From NCBI GenBank assembly GCA_000403315.2, contig KE159636.1, forward strand, positions 1,896,041-1,960,040: 64,000 bases of DNA, written 5' to 3'. A program made the translations under genes and the position numbers. The notes under the pieces were generated by a model. The model had not been told where the DNA came from, did no database searches, and worked only from the letters and a program-made list of their open reading frames with translations. Source of the stretch: Lachnospiraceae bacterium A2 (lineage in GTDB: Bacteria; Bacillota; Clostridia; Lachnospirales; Lachnospiraceae). Of the stretch, positions 18,201 through 27,765 are shown piece by piece (the stretch's first letter is position 1; each line of letters begins with the position of its first letter).

Positions 18201-18255
18201 AATCAAGATTAAAAAAGAGGATATTTCCGTATTGGACCTGATGCTGGAGCAATAG
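15211..18255 (+). CDS. Large secreted protein with fibronectin type III-like repeats
   Basis: The 1014-residue protein begins with a signal peptide (basic MRAMKK, hydrophobic core to about residue 22, probable cleavage after AQA). A Gln, Glu, Pro and Gly-rich linker follows (about 30-130). The rest contains several fibronectin-III-like modules with repeated SVRLTWKKAKGCKSYKIYR-type strands, for example near 520, 640, 700 and 920. I see no LPXTG sorting signal, choline-binding or SLH repeat, so retention at the surface is unexplained. The start is probably TTG at 15211, 8 bases from AGGAGG; an ATG at 15220 is 17 bases away. The function is unknown; such proteins often act in adhesion or as scaffolds of surface enzymes. 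Confidence 0.8.
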   Translation: MRAMKKAVSFALALTLCLGEPCVAQAFCAENREAAIQELDAVAPQQARSQTELEPAGQQGTQELTEETDSKRDVSEILGGTEGQQGDGQDVPEIPDGTGTAGPEGQQGQEPVQGQEGPEEEEAPEPAEFLPEGMALANGADAVLPAVRGLGYDAASGMVTWQPVELAEEYQIEVMDNATKKVVATTTAKTGQASLKEFDFTIGQAYTVQVTARTEQKITILEIAKGADASLAQKSDGFFTDDSRTWYYYYQFVTSPAASLVTVASPAQTRTVTAVAEIALKQQTDGYYEFSVLPATMQDTEYIRVEYSNNKDFKNSGKNFAYEAEKAGDAISQSVRAGDGHVTRGYHRYMAKDNTYRAYLGYFSPGSTIYVRARIYNSGYRLKGEELAEQKFSSYKVLAYKIPEIEMGAVSTTVTADSITLRPSLDAGWATGYEFQKKVDGKWAKLAKQTGEASYKDSGLKAGETYYYRVRGYVYNQKAKKTTYTDWQKVSARTWGNALQLKAEANGSDSVRLTWKKAKGCKSYKIYRCDTLSTGYTMSDGGYIEDFADFTLVAAIKNSSKTSYTDKKLTPGKRYLYVVCAYREKDGKTSYLQESASIRLSANEKMAFTETSYTSAGNYTVKWNKMTGIKGYKVQKKDAATRLYKPYKTLKASATKLTLPKVKAGGAAVAYRIFPYTKKKELPAKGAEFTVAPTLGMVKNVKAAAASNGIKISWDRVSGADYYEVYRCSGDDYSYDSASKTYQVDLGKAVLVEAVSLQTESALKVKPIDTNVALDGTISYEYENEDVYGYAIDASGQAVPALFDAKQTVITSKITGNSVTDSTVAVKGLVPKTEEQLSLSKDTGAFREYAKDTAGVLETAEATLREGPRKGKAYYYVVRAVAQGQNGAPDASSVGFSKPASAVYTSTSVSAATKVKARNTMEEYAVISYKAAKNADGYMIYRSEKKNSGYKLLATTSKTIYRDTTTKSGETYYYKIVAYRTNESGARVYSQQTKPVKIKIKKEDISVLDLMLEQ

Positions 18256-18367
18256 GCATCCAGGCAGCTTAAGGGTAATTGGCACAGTCCTCTGTATGCA
18301 GGGAGCCTCCATGGCATGGGGGCGCAGCAGGGAATGTGCCAAAATAGCCTGTGAAAGGAGATTTTTC

Positions 18368-18928
18368 ATGGAAGGCGAAAATAACATGTTTAACAATGAT
18401 CCGCAGGAAAAACAGCAGCCGGGAAACCAGCAGGGCTATGGCGGGCAGCCAGGGAACCAGCAAGGATATAACGGGCAGCAGGATTACGGTAACCAGCAAG
18501 GGTACGGCGGGCAGCAGGACTATAACAGCCAGCAAGAGTATAACGGGCAGCAGAATTATAACAGGCAGCAGGACTATAACAGCCAGCAGGGCTACAATGG
18601 GCAGCAGGGGTATCAGCCATATAATGGCCCGGATTACCGTCCGCCCAGCATGGGGCTTGGGATTGCGTCCATGGTATGCGGGATCCTTGCGCTGATTTCC
18701 TGCTGCCTGTGGTGTACTTGCGTCCCGCTGGCAATTGTTTCCATTGTGCTTGGCATTTTGCAGATACAGAAAGGGGCAGGCAAGGGAATGGCAATCGCAG
18801 GCATTGTATGTTCTTCCATTGCGCTTGTCCTGCTGATCGCCCTTACCATATGGGGCAATTACCTGTATAACTCCGGGCTGTATTACGAGATTATCCGGGA
18901 ATATATGCAGCAGGTTGAGGGATTTTAA
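18368..18928 (+). CDS. DUF4190-type membrane protein with Gln/Tyr-rich repeats
   Basis: The 186-residue protein has a hydrophilic N-terminal third made of imperfect repeats such as YNGQQGY and YGGQPGNQQGY (about residues 15-85). Two long hydrophobic segments follow (about 98-130 and 140-165) around the linker QIQKGAGKGMAIAG, which is typical of DUF4190. AAAGGAG at 18353-18359 supports the ATG at 18368. The repeat region is encoded by near-identical codons and may change length by slippage. The role of DUF4190 proteins is not established. It follows the fibronectin-like gene by 112 bases and could share its transcript. Confidence 0.75.
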   Translation: MEGENNMFNNDPQEKQQPGNQQGYGGQPGNQQGYNGQQDYGNQQGYGGQQDYNSQQEYNGQQNYNRQQDYNSQQGYNGQQGYQPYNGPDYRPPSMGLGIASMVCGILALISCCLWCTCVPLAIVSIVLGILQIQKGAGKGMAIAGIVCSSIALVLLIALTIWGNYLYNSGLYYEIIREYMQQVEGF

Positions 18929-18969
18929 GGAACAATTCGGGCATGAGGGGAAATTTGCAGTTTCTCTCC

Positions 18970-18998
18970 TTGACAAGAAGATTCCCAGGCTTTATAAT
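18970..18998 (+). promoter_or_regulatory. Consensus sigma-A promoter of the ileS leader
   Basis: TTGACA (18970-18975), a 17-base spacer and TATAAT (18993-18998) give a perfect consensus match. Transcription should begin near 19005 and read the T-box leader. Confidence 0.9.
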
Positions 18999-19004
18999 GG
19001 GTTA

Positions 19005-19452
19005 CAGTTTTGAAAAATAAGATATAGAAAGACGATGACGAAGACAGTAAGGCAGTATTCCAACGTTAAGGCGTCCCCGGGGTTTGCGTCCAGCACATTT
19101 GGCAGGGCGGCAGGCAGTTTCAGGGAAACCAGCAGCGAGCCGGGAAGGTGGGAGCCGGTACCAGTAGAAACTGCCTGAACATCACTTCCAAGTTGCCCGC
19201 TGAACTTTTTTCTTTTGCGCATCCCTGCGCGGAAGGCAGGACAGTAAGCAGGGACGGGATGTTCCCCCGTTACGGGAACCAGGTATGCTGGCAAGGGAAG
19301 GCGCCAGCCCCTAAGTCCATGGCATGGAGGGCTGCGTGACCCGCTGCTGTTGGGTTTTTCCGTAAGGGGTACAGCCGTTTTCCGCCAAAGTACCATGTAA
19401 CAGGTGGTAACGGTGCGTGGCTTCGTCCTTTTACAGGATGGGGCCATTTTTT
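19005..19452 (+). ncRNA. T-box leader of ileS, isoleucine specifier
   Basis: GACGAAGACAGTA near 19037-19049 is the usual 5' side of T-box stem I. AGCGAGCCGGGAAGGTGG with GAGCCGG (about 19134-19157) matches the conserved AG bulge and distal loop. The specifier loop reads GAACATCACTTCC, with ATC (Ile) at 19181-19183. The T-box core AACAGGTGGTAACG is at 19399-19412; its TGGT can pair with an ACCA tRNA end. The terminator that competes with the antiterminator is TGGCTTCGTCC (19418-19428) with GGATGGGGCCA (19436-19446) and TTTTTT to 19452. Uncharged tRNA-Ile should allow ileS expression. The leader is long at about 450 bases. Confidence 0.85.
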
Positions 19453-19481
19453 GCTTTATAGGAAATTGCGTCCTATAAAGC
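19453..19481. repeat. Short R1-type inverted repeat after the T-box terminator
   Basis: GCTTTATAGGA (19453-19463) pairs perfectly with TCCTATAAAGC (19471-19481). It starts on the base after the T-box T-run and shares the TTATAGGAAA core of the R1 family, but lacks the R1 centre and tail. Confidence 0.7.
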
Positions 19482-19499
19482 AAAATGCTCCGCAAGGAT

Positions 19500-19620
19500 G
19501 CGCGCTCGCACGAGGGGAATTATGTCGCTAAAGCGACCGTGCTCGGCGCACAAAGTGTCCAAGCCCCTCATGAGTGAGGGGTTCGGGGAGCTGAAGTGGG
19601 CTTGCCCACTTTGTTCTTTA
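19500..19620. repeat. R4 family repeat block between T-box and ileS
   Basis: The block holds three hairpins: GTCGCTAAAGCGAC (19532-19545), CCCCTCATGAGTGAGGGG (19564-19581) and AAGTGGGCTTGCCCACTT (19594-19611). The last 45 bases match 14824-14866. It is inside the ileS transcript, downstream of the attenuator. Confidence 0.7.
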
Positions 19621-19640
19621 TTGAAAGGAGAAATTGGCTT

Positions 19641-22600
19641 ATGTACAGCAAAGTCGAAACGAATTTAAACTTTGTGGAAAGAGAGAAACAGACAGAACAG
19701 TTCTGGAAAGACCATGATATTTTTCGGAAAAGCATGGAGAACCGGAAAGAAGGGGAAACTTACACCTTTTACGACGGTCCCCCAACGGCCAATGGGAAAC
19801 CCCATATCGGCCATGTGCTGACCCGTGTCATCAAGGACATGATCCCGAGGTACCAGACCATGAAGGGGAAAATGGTTCCCCGCAAGGCAGGCTGGGACAC
19901 CCATGGCCTTCCGGTGGAGCTGGAAGTGGAAAAGCTGCTGGGCTTAGACGGGAAAGAACAGATTGAGGAATATGGCTTGGAGCCGTTTATTGATAAATGT
20001 AAGGAAAGCGTCTGGAAATACAAGGGCATGTGGGAGGATTTCTCCGGCACGGTTGGGTTCTGGGCAGATATGGACAATCCTTACGTGACTTACCACAACG
20101 ATTTCATCGAGTCGGAATGGTGGGCATTAAAGGAAATCTGGAACCGGAAGCTGCTGTATAAGGGATTTAAAATCGTTCCTTACTGCCCCCGCTGCGGGAC
20201 GCCCCTTTCCGCCCAGGAGGTGGCGCAGGGTTATAAGACAGTAAAGGAACGCTCCGCCATTGTCCGTTTTCAGGCCGTAGGGGAGGACGCTTATTTCCTG
20301 GCATGGACTACCACCCCGTGGACCCTGCCTTCGAACTTAGCCCTCTGCGTAAACCCGGAAGAAACCTACTGCAAAGTCAAGGCGGCGGACGGGTACACCT
20401 ATTATATGGCAGAAGCTCTGTTGGAAAAAGTAATGGGGGCGCTGTTAAGCAAGGAGCAGCAGGAGCAAGGCGAAAAAGCCTATGAAGTACTGGAAACCTT
20501 GAAAGGCACGGATTTGGAATACCGGGAATACGAGCCTTTGTATGAAGGGGCAAAAGCGGCCGCTGAAAAACAGCACAAAAAAGCCCATTTTGTCACCTGT
20601 GACGATTACGTTACCATGACGGACGGTACCGGGATTGTCCATATTGCCCCTGCTTTCGGCGAGGACGACTCCAAGGTTGGGCGCAAATACGGCCTGCCCT
20701 TTGTGCAGTTTGTCAATGGGAAAGGGGAACTGACAGAAGGGGCTCCCTTTGCAGGAACCTTCTGCAAAAAAGCAGACCCAATGATCCTGCAGGATTTGGA
20801 AGACCGGGGCTTATTGTTTGACGCGCCGAAATTTGAACACGAATACCCACACTGCTGGCGCTGCGACACTCCCTTAATTTACTATGCAAGGGAATCCTGG
20901 TTTATCAAAATGACTGAGGTGAAGGAGGAATTAATCCGCAACAACAACACCATAAACTGGATTCCGGAAAGCATTGGGAAAGGCCGGTTTGGGGACTGGC
21001 TGGAAAATGTGCAGGACTGGGGCATTTCAAGGAACCGTTACTGGGGCACACCCTTAAATATCTGGGAATGCGGGTGCGGCCATATGCACTCTGTCGGCAG
21101 CATTGCAGAGTTAAAGGAAATGTCCGGAAACTGCCCGGAGGAAATTGAACTGCACCGCCCCTACATCGATGCGGTGACAATCAAGTGCCCGGAATGCGGC
21201 GGGGAAATGCACCGGGTGCCGGAAGTGATTGACTGCTGGTTCGACTCCGGGGCAATGCCTTTTGCACAGCACCATTATCCGTTTGAAAATAAGGAAATTT
21301 TTGAGCAGCAGTTCCCGGCGAAATTTATTTCCGAAGCGGTAGACCAGACAAGGGGATGGTTCTATTCCCTGCTGGCAGAATCCACGCTGCTGTTCCATAA
21401 GGCTCCTTATGAAAATGTCATTGTGCTGGGCCATGTGCAGGATGAAAACGGCCAGAAAATGAGCAAGTCCAAAGGAAATGCCGTAGACCCCTTCGAAGCC
21501 CTTGAAACCTATGGGGCAGACGCCATCCGCTGGTATTTCTATATCAATTCTGCGCCGTGGCTGCCCAACCGGTTCCATGGGAAAGCCGTACAGGAAGGCC
21601 AGCGGAAATTTATGGGCACGTTGTGGAATACCTATGCGTTTTTTGTGCTGTATGCCAACATTGACAAGTTTGACGCAACGGAATATACGTTGGAATATGA
21701 TAAATTGTCCGTTATGGACAAATGGCTCCTGTCCAAGCTGAACACCATGGTGGCGCAGGTAGACGGCCATCTTGGCAATTACCGCATCCCGGAAGCCGCA
21801 AGGGCTTTGCAGGAGTTTGTGGAGGATATGAGCAACTGGTATGTCAGGAGGAGCCGGGAGCGGTTCTGGGCAAAAGGCATGGAGCAGGACAAAATCAACG
21901 CCTACATGTCCCTGTATACCGCGCTGGTAACGGTAAGCAAGGCCGCAGCCCCCATGATCCCATTTATGGCAGAGGACATTTACAGGAACCTGGTGTGCAG
22001 CATTGACAAATCCGCCCCGGAAAGCGTGCACCTGTGCGATTTTCCTGTGGCAGACCAGTCCATGGAAGACAGGGATTTAGAGAAAAACATGGACGCCGTG
22101 CTGAAAATTGTCGTGATGGGGCGGGCGTGCCGCAACAGCGCAAATATCAAGAACCGCCAGCCTATTGGGACTATGTTCGTGAAAGCGCCTTACAGGCTGC
22201 CAGAGCTGTTTACAGACATTATCAAAGACGAGCTGAATATCAAAAACGTGGCTTTTACCGAGGATGTCAGCAGCTTTACGGACTATGCCTTTAAGCCCCA
22301 GCTCCGTACCGTGGGGCCGAAATATGGCAAGTTCCTGAAGCAAATCCAGCAGGCCCTGGCAGAACTGGACGGCAGCGCGGCCATGGCGGAACTGAAAGCA
22401 AAAGGGAGCATTACCCTTGACAGCGTAAATGCAGACGTTGTATTATGTGAGGAGGACCTTCTTATTACTATGACACAGCAGGAAGGCTATGTGACCGAAG
22501 GCGACAATGAAGTAACGGTTGTGCTGGATACTAATTTGACACCGGAACTGGTTCAGGAAGGGTTTGTCCGGGAGTTAATCAGCAAAATCCAGACCATGCG

Positions 22601-22805
22601 CAAAGAGGCAGGGTTTGAGGTGATGGATAAAATCCATGTTTCCTACAAGGCAGAAGAAACCATAGACAGAATTTTCAAGGAGCGCGGCAGCCAAATCCAG
22701 TCCGAAGTACTGGCTGTGGACATTATAGACGGTGGAGTAAGAGGTTATGGAAAGGAATGGAACATCAACGGCGAAACAGTGACCCTTGGAGTGGAAAAGG
22801 TGTAA
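19641..22805 (+). CDS. ileS: Isoleucyl-tRNA synthetase, eukaryote-like type 2
   Basis: This class I synthetase charges tRNA-Ile and is essential. The 1054-residue protein has the HIGH motif as PTANGKPHIGHVLTR (about 48-62), a large editing domain (about 200-390), KMSKSKGNAVDP near 605, and an anticodon-binding domain. Its N-terminus (FVEREKQTEQFWKDHDIF), the KMSKSKGN form and the length above 1000 resemble eukaryotic and type 2 bacterial IleRS rather than the 920-residue type of Bacillus. Type 2 enzymes are generally less sensitive to mupirocin; here that is inference. AAAGGAG at 19624-19630 supports the ATG at 19641. It is controlled by the upstream T-box. Confidence 0.95.
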   Translation: MYSKVETNLNFVEREKQTEQFWKDHDIFRKSMENRKEGETYTFYDGPPTANGKPHIGHVLTRVIKDMIPRYQTMKGKMVPRKAGWDTHGLPVELEVEKLLGLDGKEQIEEYGLEPFIDKCKESVWKYKGMWEDFSGTVGFWADMDNPYVTYHNDFIESEWWALKEIWNRKLLYKGFKIVPYCPRCGTPLSAQEVAQGYKTVKERSAIVRFQAVGEDAYFLAWTTTPWTLPSNLALCVNPEETYCKVKAADGYTYYMAEALLEKVMGALLSKEQQEQGEKAYEVLETLKGTDLEYREYEPLYEGAKAAAEKQHKKAHFVTCDDYVTMTDGTGIVHIAPAFGEDDSKVGRKYGLPFVQFVNGKGELTEGAPFAGTFCKKADPMILQDLEDRGLLFDAPKFEHEYPHCWRCDTPLIYYARESWFIKMTEVKEELIRNNNTINWIPESIGKGRFGDWLENVQDWGISRNRYWGTPLNIWECGCGHMHSVGSIAELKEMSGNCPEEIELHRPYIDAVTIKCPECGGEMHRVPEVIDCWFDSGAMPFAQHHYPFENKEIFEQQFPAKFISEAVDQTRGWFYSLLAESTLLFHKAPYENVIVLGHVQDENGQKMSKSKGNAVDPFEALETYGADAIRWYFYINSAPWLPNRFHGKAVQEGQRKFMGTLWNTYAFFVLYANIDKFDATEYTLEYDKLSVMDKWLLSKLNTMVAQVDGHLGNYRIPEAARALQEFVEDMSNWYVRRSRERFWAKGMEQDKINAYMSLYTALVTVSKAAAPMIPFMAEDIYRNLVCSIDKSAPESVHLCDFPVADQSMEDRDLEKNMDAVLKIVVMGRACRNSANIKNRQPIGTMFVKAPYRLPELFTDIIKDELNIKNVAFTEDVSSFTDYAFKPQLRTVGPKYGKFLKQIQQALAELDGSAAMAELKAKGSITLDSVNADVVLCEEDLLITMTQQEGYVTEGDNEVTVVLDTNLTPELVQEGFVRELISKIQTMRKEAGFEVMDKIHVSYKAEETIDRIFKERGSQIQSEVLAVDIIDGGVRGYGKEWNINGETVTLGVEKV

Positions 22806-22920
22806 ACCATGGGATGGCGGGACAGCATTGCCGGCGCAGGATCTAGCCGCCAAAATGCTGCCCTGTTGGGCGTATGCCCAAAATACCAGAACAGAAGCAC
22901 CAGAGAGGAAGGAGAAAGCA

Positions 22921-25386
22921 ATGCAGAACAAGATGTTTGAAAAAAAGAGGTTCATTCAGGAGATTAAGGACAATGTAAAGAACCTGTACCGCAAGACGCT
23001 GGAGGAGGCCTCCCAGCAGGAGGTTTACCAAGCAGTGTCCCAAGCGGTAAAGGAAGTGGTGATCGACCAATGGCTTGCCACCCAGCAAACCTTTGAAAAG
23101 GAAGACCCCAAGATGGTATATTACATGTCCATGGAGTTTTTGATGGGGCGGGCGTTGGGAAATAACCTGATTAACCTGACTGCATACCAAGAAGTAAAAG
23201 AAGCATTGGAAGAAATCGGATTTGACTTAAATGTAATTGAGGACCAGGAGCCAGACCCTGCATTGGGGAATGGAGGCCTTGGGCGGCTGGCAGCATGTTT
23301 CTTGGAATCCCTTTCCACTCTGGGCTACCCGGCTTACGGGTGCGGTATCCGCTACCGTTATGGGCTGTTCCGCCAGAAAATTGAAAACGGCTTCCAGATG
23401 GAGGAGCCGGACAACTGGCTGAAAGACGGCTATCCTTTTGAGATGCGCCGCCCAGAGCATACTTTCCAGGTAAGATTCGGCGGGTATGTCCGTTCCGAAA
23501 GCGACGGGAATGGGAAAACAAGGTTTATCCATGAGGGATACCAGACTGTCCGCGCCGTCCCCTACGACATGCCGGTAGTAGGCTATAATAATAATATGGT
23601 AAATGTCCTGATTGCATGGGACGCAGAGCCGGAAAAATATTTTGAGCTGGACGCTTTTGACAAGGGCGACTACAAAAAAGCCGTGGAGCAGGAGAACCTT
23701 GCCCGGAACCTGGTGGAGGTACTCTACCCCAACGACAACCATATCCAGGGGAAAGAACTGCGCCTGAAACAGCAGTATTTCTTTGTGTCTGCCAGCGTGC
23801 AGCGAGCAATAGCGCGTTTCAAGAAATACCATGACGACCTGCACAAGCTGCCGGAAAAAGTGGCAATCCAGTTAAACGACACCCACCCGACCGTAGCGGT
23901 GGCGGAACTGATGCGTATTCTTTTGGATGAGGAAAATATGGGGTGGGACGAAGCATGGGAAATCACCAACAAGACCTGTGCATACACCAACCACACCATT
24001 ATGTCCGAAGCATTGGAAAAATGGCCGATTGAAATTTTCTCAAGGCTGCTCCCAAGGATTTACCAGATTATTGAGGAAATTAACCGCCGCTTTATCCTTG
24101 ACATTGAAAAGAAATTCCCGGGCGACCATTACAAGGTAAAGAAAATGGCTATTATTTACGATGGCCAGGTGAAAATGGCCCATCTTGCCATTGCGGCAGG
24201 CTGCTCCGTCAACGGCGTGGCAAGGCTGCATACGGAAATCCTGAAAGAACAGGAGCTCCATGAATTTTACCTGATGTTCCCGGATAAATTCAATAATAAG
24301 ACCAATGGGATTACCCAGAGAAGGTTCCTCTACCACGGCAACCCGTTGCTGGCAGAATGGGTAAATAAATATATTGGGAATGACTGGGTAACAGACCTTC
24401 CCCATCTTTCCAAGCTGGCAGTTTATGCAGACGACGCAAAGGCACAGCAGGAATTTATGAACATCAAATACCAGAATAAATTGCGCCTTGCGGCCTATAT
24501 CCGCAAGCACAACGGGATTAACGTTGACCCGCGTTCCATTTTCGACGTGCAGGTTAAGCGGCTCCATGAGTACAAACGGCAGCTTTTAAACATCCTCCAT
24601 GTGATGTACCTCTATAATAAGATCAAAGAGCACCCGGAAATGGATTTCTACCCAAGGACATTTATTTTTGGGGCAAAGGCAGCGGCAGGTTACCGGATTG
24701 CAAAGCTTACCATTAAGCTGATTAATAGCGTGGCAGAAGTGATCAATAACGATGCTTCCATCAACGGGAAACTGAAAGTGGTATTTATTGAAGATTACAA
24801 GGTATCTACGGCAGAATGGATTTTTGCAGCGGCAGACGTTTCCGAGCAGATTTCCACCGCCAGCAAAGAAGCGTCCGGGACTGGGAACATGAAATTTATG
24901 TTAAACGGCGCGGTTACCCTTGGTACCATGGATGGGGCAAATGTGGAAATCGTGGAAGAAGTAGGGGAAGAAAATGCTTTTATTTTCGGCATGAGTTCCC
25001 AGGAAGTCATTGACCATGAGCAGAAACGGGACTATGACCCCATGCAGATTTTCAACAGCGACCAGGATATCCGCCAGGTGCTGATGCAGCTTATCAATGG
25101 GATGTATTCCCAGAACGATTCCGAACTGTTCCGGCCCCTGTACAATTCCTTGCTGAATACACATGATACCCAGTATGCGGACACCTATTTCATCCTGAAG
25201 GATTTCCGTGCATATGCACAGGCGCAGGAACAGGTGGAACAGGCATACCGGGATGAAAAACGGTGGGCAAAGATGGCAATGCTCAACACTGCCCATGCCG
25301 GGAAGTTCACTTCCGACCGGACAATCCAGCAGTATGTGGACGATATCTGGCATCTGGATAAAGTGAAAGTGGAACTGCCAGAATAA
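22921..25386 (+). CDS. glgP: Glycogen/alpha-glucan phosphorylase
   Basis: The 821-residue enzyme releases glucose 1-phosphate from glycogen or maltodextrins with pyridoxal phosphate. Family blocks are present in order: YYMSMEFLMGRALGNNL (about 62-78), DPALGNGGLGRLAACFLES, QLNDTHPTVAVAELMR, and the PLP-binding segment EASGTGNMKFMLNGAVTLG, where the lysine follows NM. GAGGAAGGAG precedes the ATG at 22921. It lies 115 bases after ileS with no terminator seen between them, so partial read-through from the T-box unit is possible. No other glycogen gene is in the window. Confidence 0.96.
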   Translation: MQNKMFEKKRFIQEIKDNVKNLYRKTLEEASQQEVYQAVSQAVKEVVIDQWLATQQTFEKEDPKMVYYMSMEFLMGRALGNNLINLTAYQEVKEALEEIGFDLNVIEDQEPDPALGNGGLGRLAACFLESLSTLGYPAYGCGIRYRYGLFRQKIENGFQMEEPDNWLKDGYPFEMRRPEHTFQVRFGGYVRSESDGNGKTRFIHEGYQTVRAVPYDMPVVGYNNNMVNVLIAWDAEPEKYFELDAFDKGDYKKAVEQENLARNLVEVLYPNDNHIQGKELRLKQQYFFVSASVQRAIARFKKYHDDLHKLPEKVAIQLNDTHPTVAVAELMRILLDEENMGWDEAWEITNKTCAYTNHTIMSEALEKWPIEIFSRLLPRIYQIIEEINRRFILDIEKKFPGDHYKVKKMAIIYDGQVKMAHLAIAAGCSVNGVARLHTEILKEQELHEFYLMFPDKFNNKTNGITQRRFLYHGNPLLAEWVNKYIGNDWVTDLPHLSKLAVYADDAKAQQEFMNIKYQNKLRLAAYIRKHNGINVDPRSIFDVQVKRLHEYKRQLLNILHVMYLYNKIKEHPEMDFYPRTFIFGAKAAAGYRIAKLTIKLINSVAEVINNDASINGKLKVVFIEDYKVSTAEWIFAAADVSEQISTASKEASGTGNMKFMLNGAVTLGTMDGANVEIVEEVGEENAFIFGMSSQEVIDHEQKRDYDPMQIFNSDQDIRQVLMQLINGMYSQNDSELFRPLYNSLLNTHDTQYADTYFILKDFRAYAQAQEQVEQAYRDEKRWAKMAMLNTAHAGKFTSDRTIQQYVDDIWHLDKVKVELPE

Positions 25387-25540
25387 AGCGTTTGCAGTGT
25401 CTGGCCAGCTAATATTGGCTGGAAGATAGGTGCATGGGGCTTTTGGGAGCTTCCATGCAGGAACTGTGAAATATAGAATAGACGAGGTATCCCTGCCTTT
25501 CCCCCTGTATGGGGGAGGGGCAGGGAACTTGAATTTATAT

Positions 25541-25624
25541 TAGGGCGTGGCTGGAAAGCGCTTTTAGGCAGGATGCCGTCCCAGGTTGCCAGACTGTGGG
25601 AATGAGTTTCCAGGCACGCTCTAG
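25541..25624. repeat. R5 family element, short copy
   Basis: On the minus strand it reads CTAGAGCGTG, then CATTCCCACA, then CTGGGACGGCATC, and ends with an imperfect mirror of its start. The same blocks in the same order make up the 172-bp element at 48898-49069, which has an extra 80 to 90 bases in the middle. Just upstream, 25490-25530 holds a G+C-rich hairpin (CCCTGCC against GGGCAGGG) without a T-run. Confidence 0.75.
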
Positions 25625-25636
25625 GAAAGGCATTGG

Positions 25637-26626
25637 ATGGAAAAAAAGAAGGTTCAGAAATTATGCGGAAAACGGATGCTAATACTGCTGGCTGCAGCCC
25701 TGCTTGGCAGCATAGGGCTGGCAGGGTGCCAGAACAAAGCAGCGCAGGAAAACCAGCAGGCGTACCGGCAGCTAGGGATTAATAAGCTGGGGGAGGGCAG
25801 CTATGAGGAAGCGGCAGAGGCTTTCCAGAAGGCCTTGGACCAGTCCGAAGCAGTGGTAGGGGAGATGGAGATTGACATCTGTTATTACAAGGCCACCGCC
25901 CAGTATAAGGCTGGGGACACCAAAGGGGCCCTGGCTACCTGCAAGGCTTTGATGGATTATGATAAGGAAAATTACAAGGCTTATTTCCTGCGGGGCTGTA
26001 TTTACCTGCGGGAAGAAGACCGGGAACGCACCATGAAGGATTACCGGAAAGCGTTTGAAACCAGCGGGAATGATTTTTCCCTTTATGTTTCCGCTTATGA
26101 AAACCTGAAAAATGCCGGATGGGATTCCGAAGCACAGGAAGTCCTTGAGTCTGCTGGGAAATTAAAGGCGGATAAGCCGGAAGAACACCGGGAACTGGGG
26201 CGCATTTACCTCCTGCAGGAGGATTACGACAGTGCAAGGAAGGAACTGGACAAGGCAATCAATGAGAAGGATGTAAAGGCGCTGCTGTATATGGCCCAGG
26301 TTTACGAAGGGGAAGGTGATACGGCACAGGCAAATGCATTGTATGAAAGCTATATTTCCCAGAATAATTCCGATGTGTCCACGCTGGCAGCCATGGGGGA
26401 CGCCAAGATGCGGGAAGGGAAGTATAAAGAAGCGCTGGGATTTTACCAGCAGGCACTGACCGTGGAAAACCTGCCCAATGAGCAGCAGCTTCGGCGCAAT
26501 GAAATCATTGCCTGCGAACAGATGCTGGACTTTGAAGCGGCAAGGGAGAAAATGGTGGCTTACCGGAAGGATTTTCCAGAAGATAAGGATGCGGAGCGGG
26601 AATATATCTTTTTGCAGACACGGTAA
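25637..26626 (+). CDS. Lipoprotein with tetratricopeptide repeats
   Basis: The 329-residue protein starts with a lipoprotein signal (basic MEKKKVQKLCGKR, hydrophobic core, lipobox LAGC with Cys31), so it should be anchored to the outer face of the membrane. The remainder is a string of TPR-like helix pairs, for example GSYEEAAEAFQKALDQ near 58, KAYFLRGCIYLREEDRE near 115 and GKYKEALGFYQQALT near 260. TPR domains mediate protein binding; the partner is unknown. It is followed after 13 bases by the convergent galR gene. Confidence 0.85.
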   Translation: MEKKKVQKLCGKRMLILLAAALLGSIGLAGCQNKAAQENQQAYRQLGINKLGEGSYEEAAEAFQKALDQSEAVVGEMEIDICYYKATAQYKAGDTKGALATCKALMDYDKENYKAYFLRGCIYLREEDRERTMKDYRKAFETSGNDFSLYVSAYENLKNAGWDSEAQEVLESAGKLKADKPEEHRELGRIYLLQEDYDSARKELDKAINEKDVKALLYMAQVYEGEGDTAQANALYESYISQNNSDVSTLAAMGDAKMREGKYKEALGFYQQALTVENLPNEQQLRRNEIIACEQMLDFEAAREKMVAYRKDFPEDKDAEREYIFLQTR

Positions 26627-26639
26627 AATAGGAAGATGC

Positions 26640-27659
<1,020 letters not shown>

Positions 27660-27740
27660 TTATATGGTATAGAGCTCTCTTTTTGCATCCTAATCATCCT
27701 AATCAGTATAGCAAATAATTTCCAAAAAGGGAATCATATT

Positions 27741-27762
27741 TTTTGGTAAAATTTTACTAAAA
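27741..27762. promoter_or_regulatory. Probable GalR operator, 22-bp palindrome
   Basis: TTTTGGTAAAA (27741-27751) and TTTTACTAAAA (27752-27762) form an even palindrome with one mismatch, ending 3 bases before the galK -35 box. A second half-site TTTACTAAAAA lies in the promoter spacer (27773-27783). The symmetric AT-rich form suits a LacI-family dimer. Confidence 0.75.
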
Positions 27763-27765
27763 TCA

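Noticed and set aside
19596-19640. Earlier in-frame ileS start
   Set aside because: It lies in an R4 hairpin; the ATG at 19641 has AAAGGAG at the right distance and the usual N-terminus.
25490-25530. Terminator after glgP
   Set aside because: There is a strong G+C hairpin but no T-run, so intrinsic termination is not supported.
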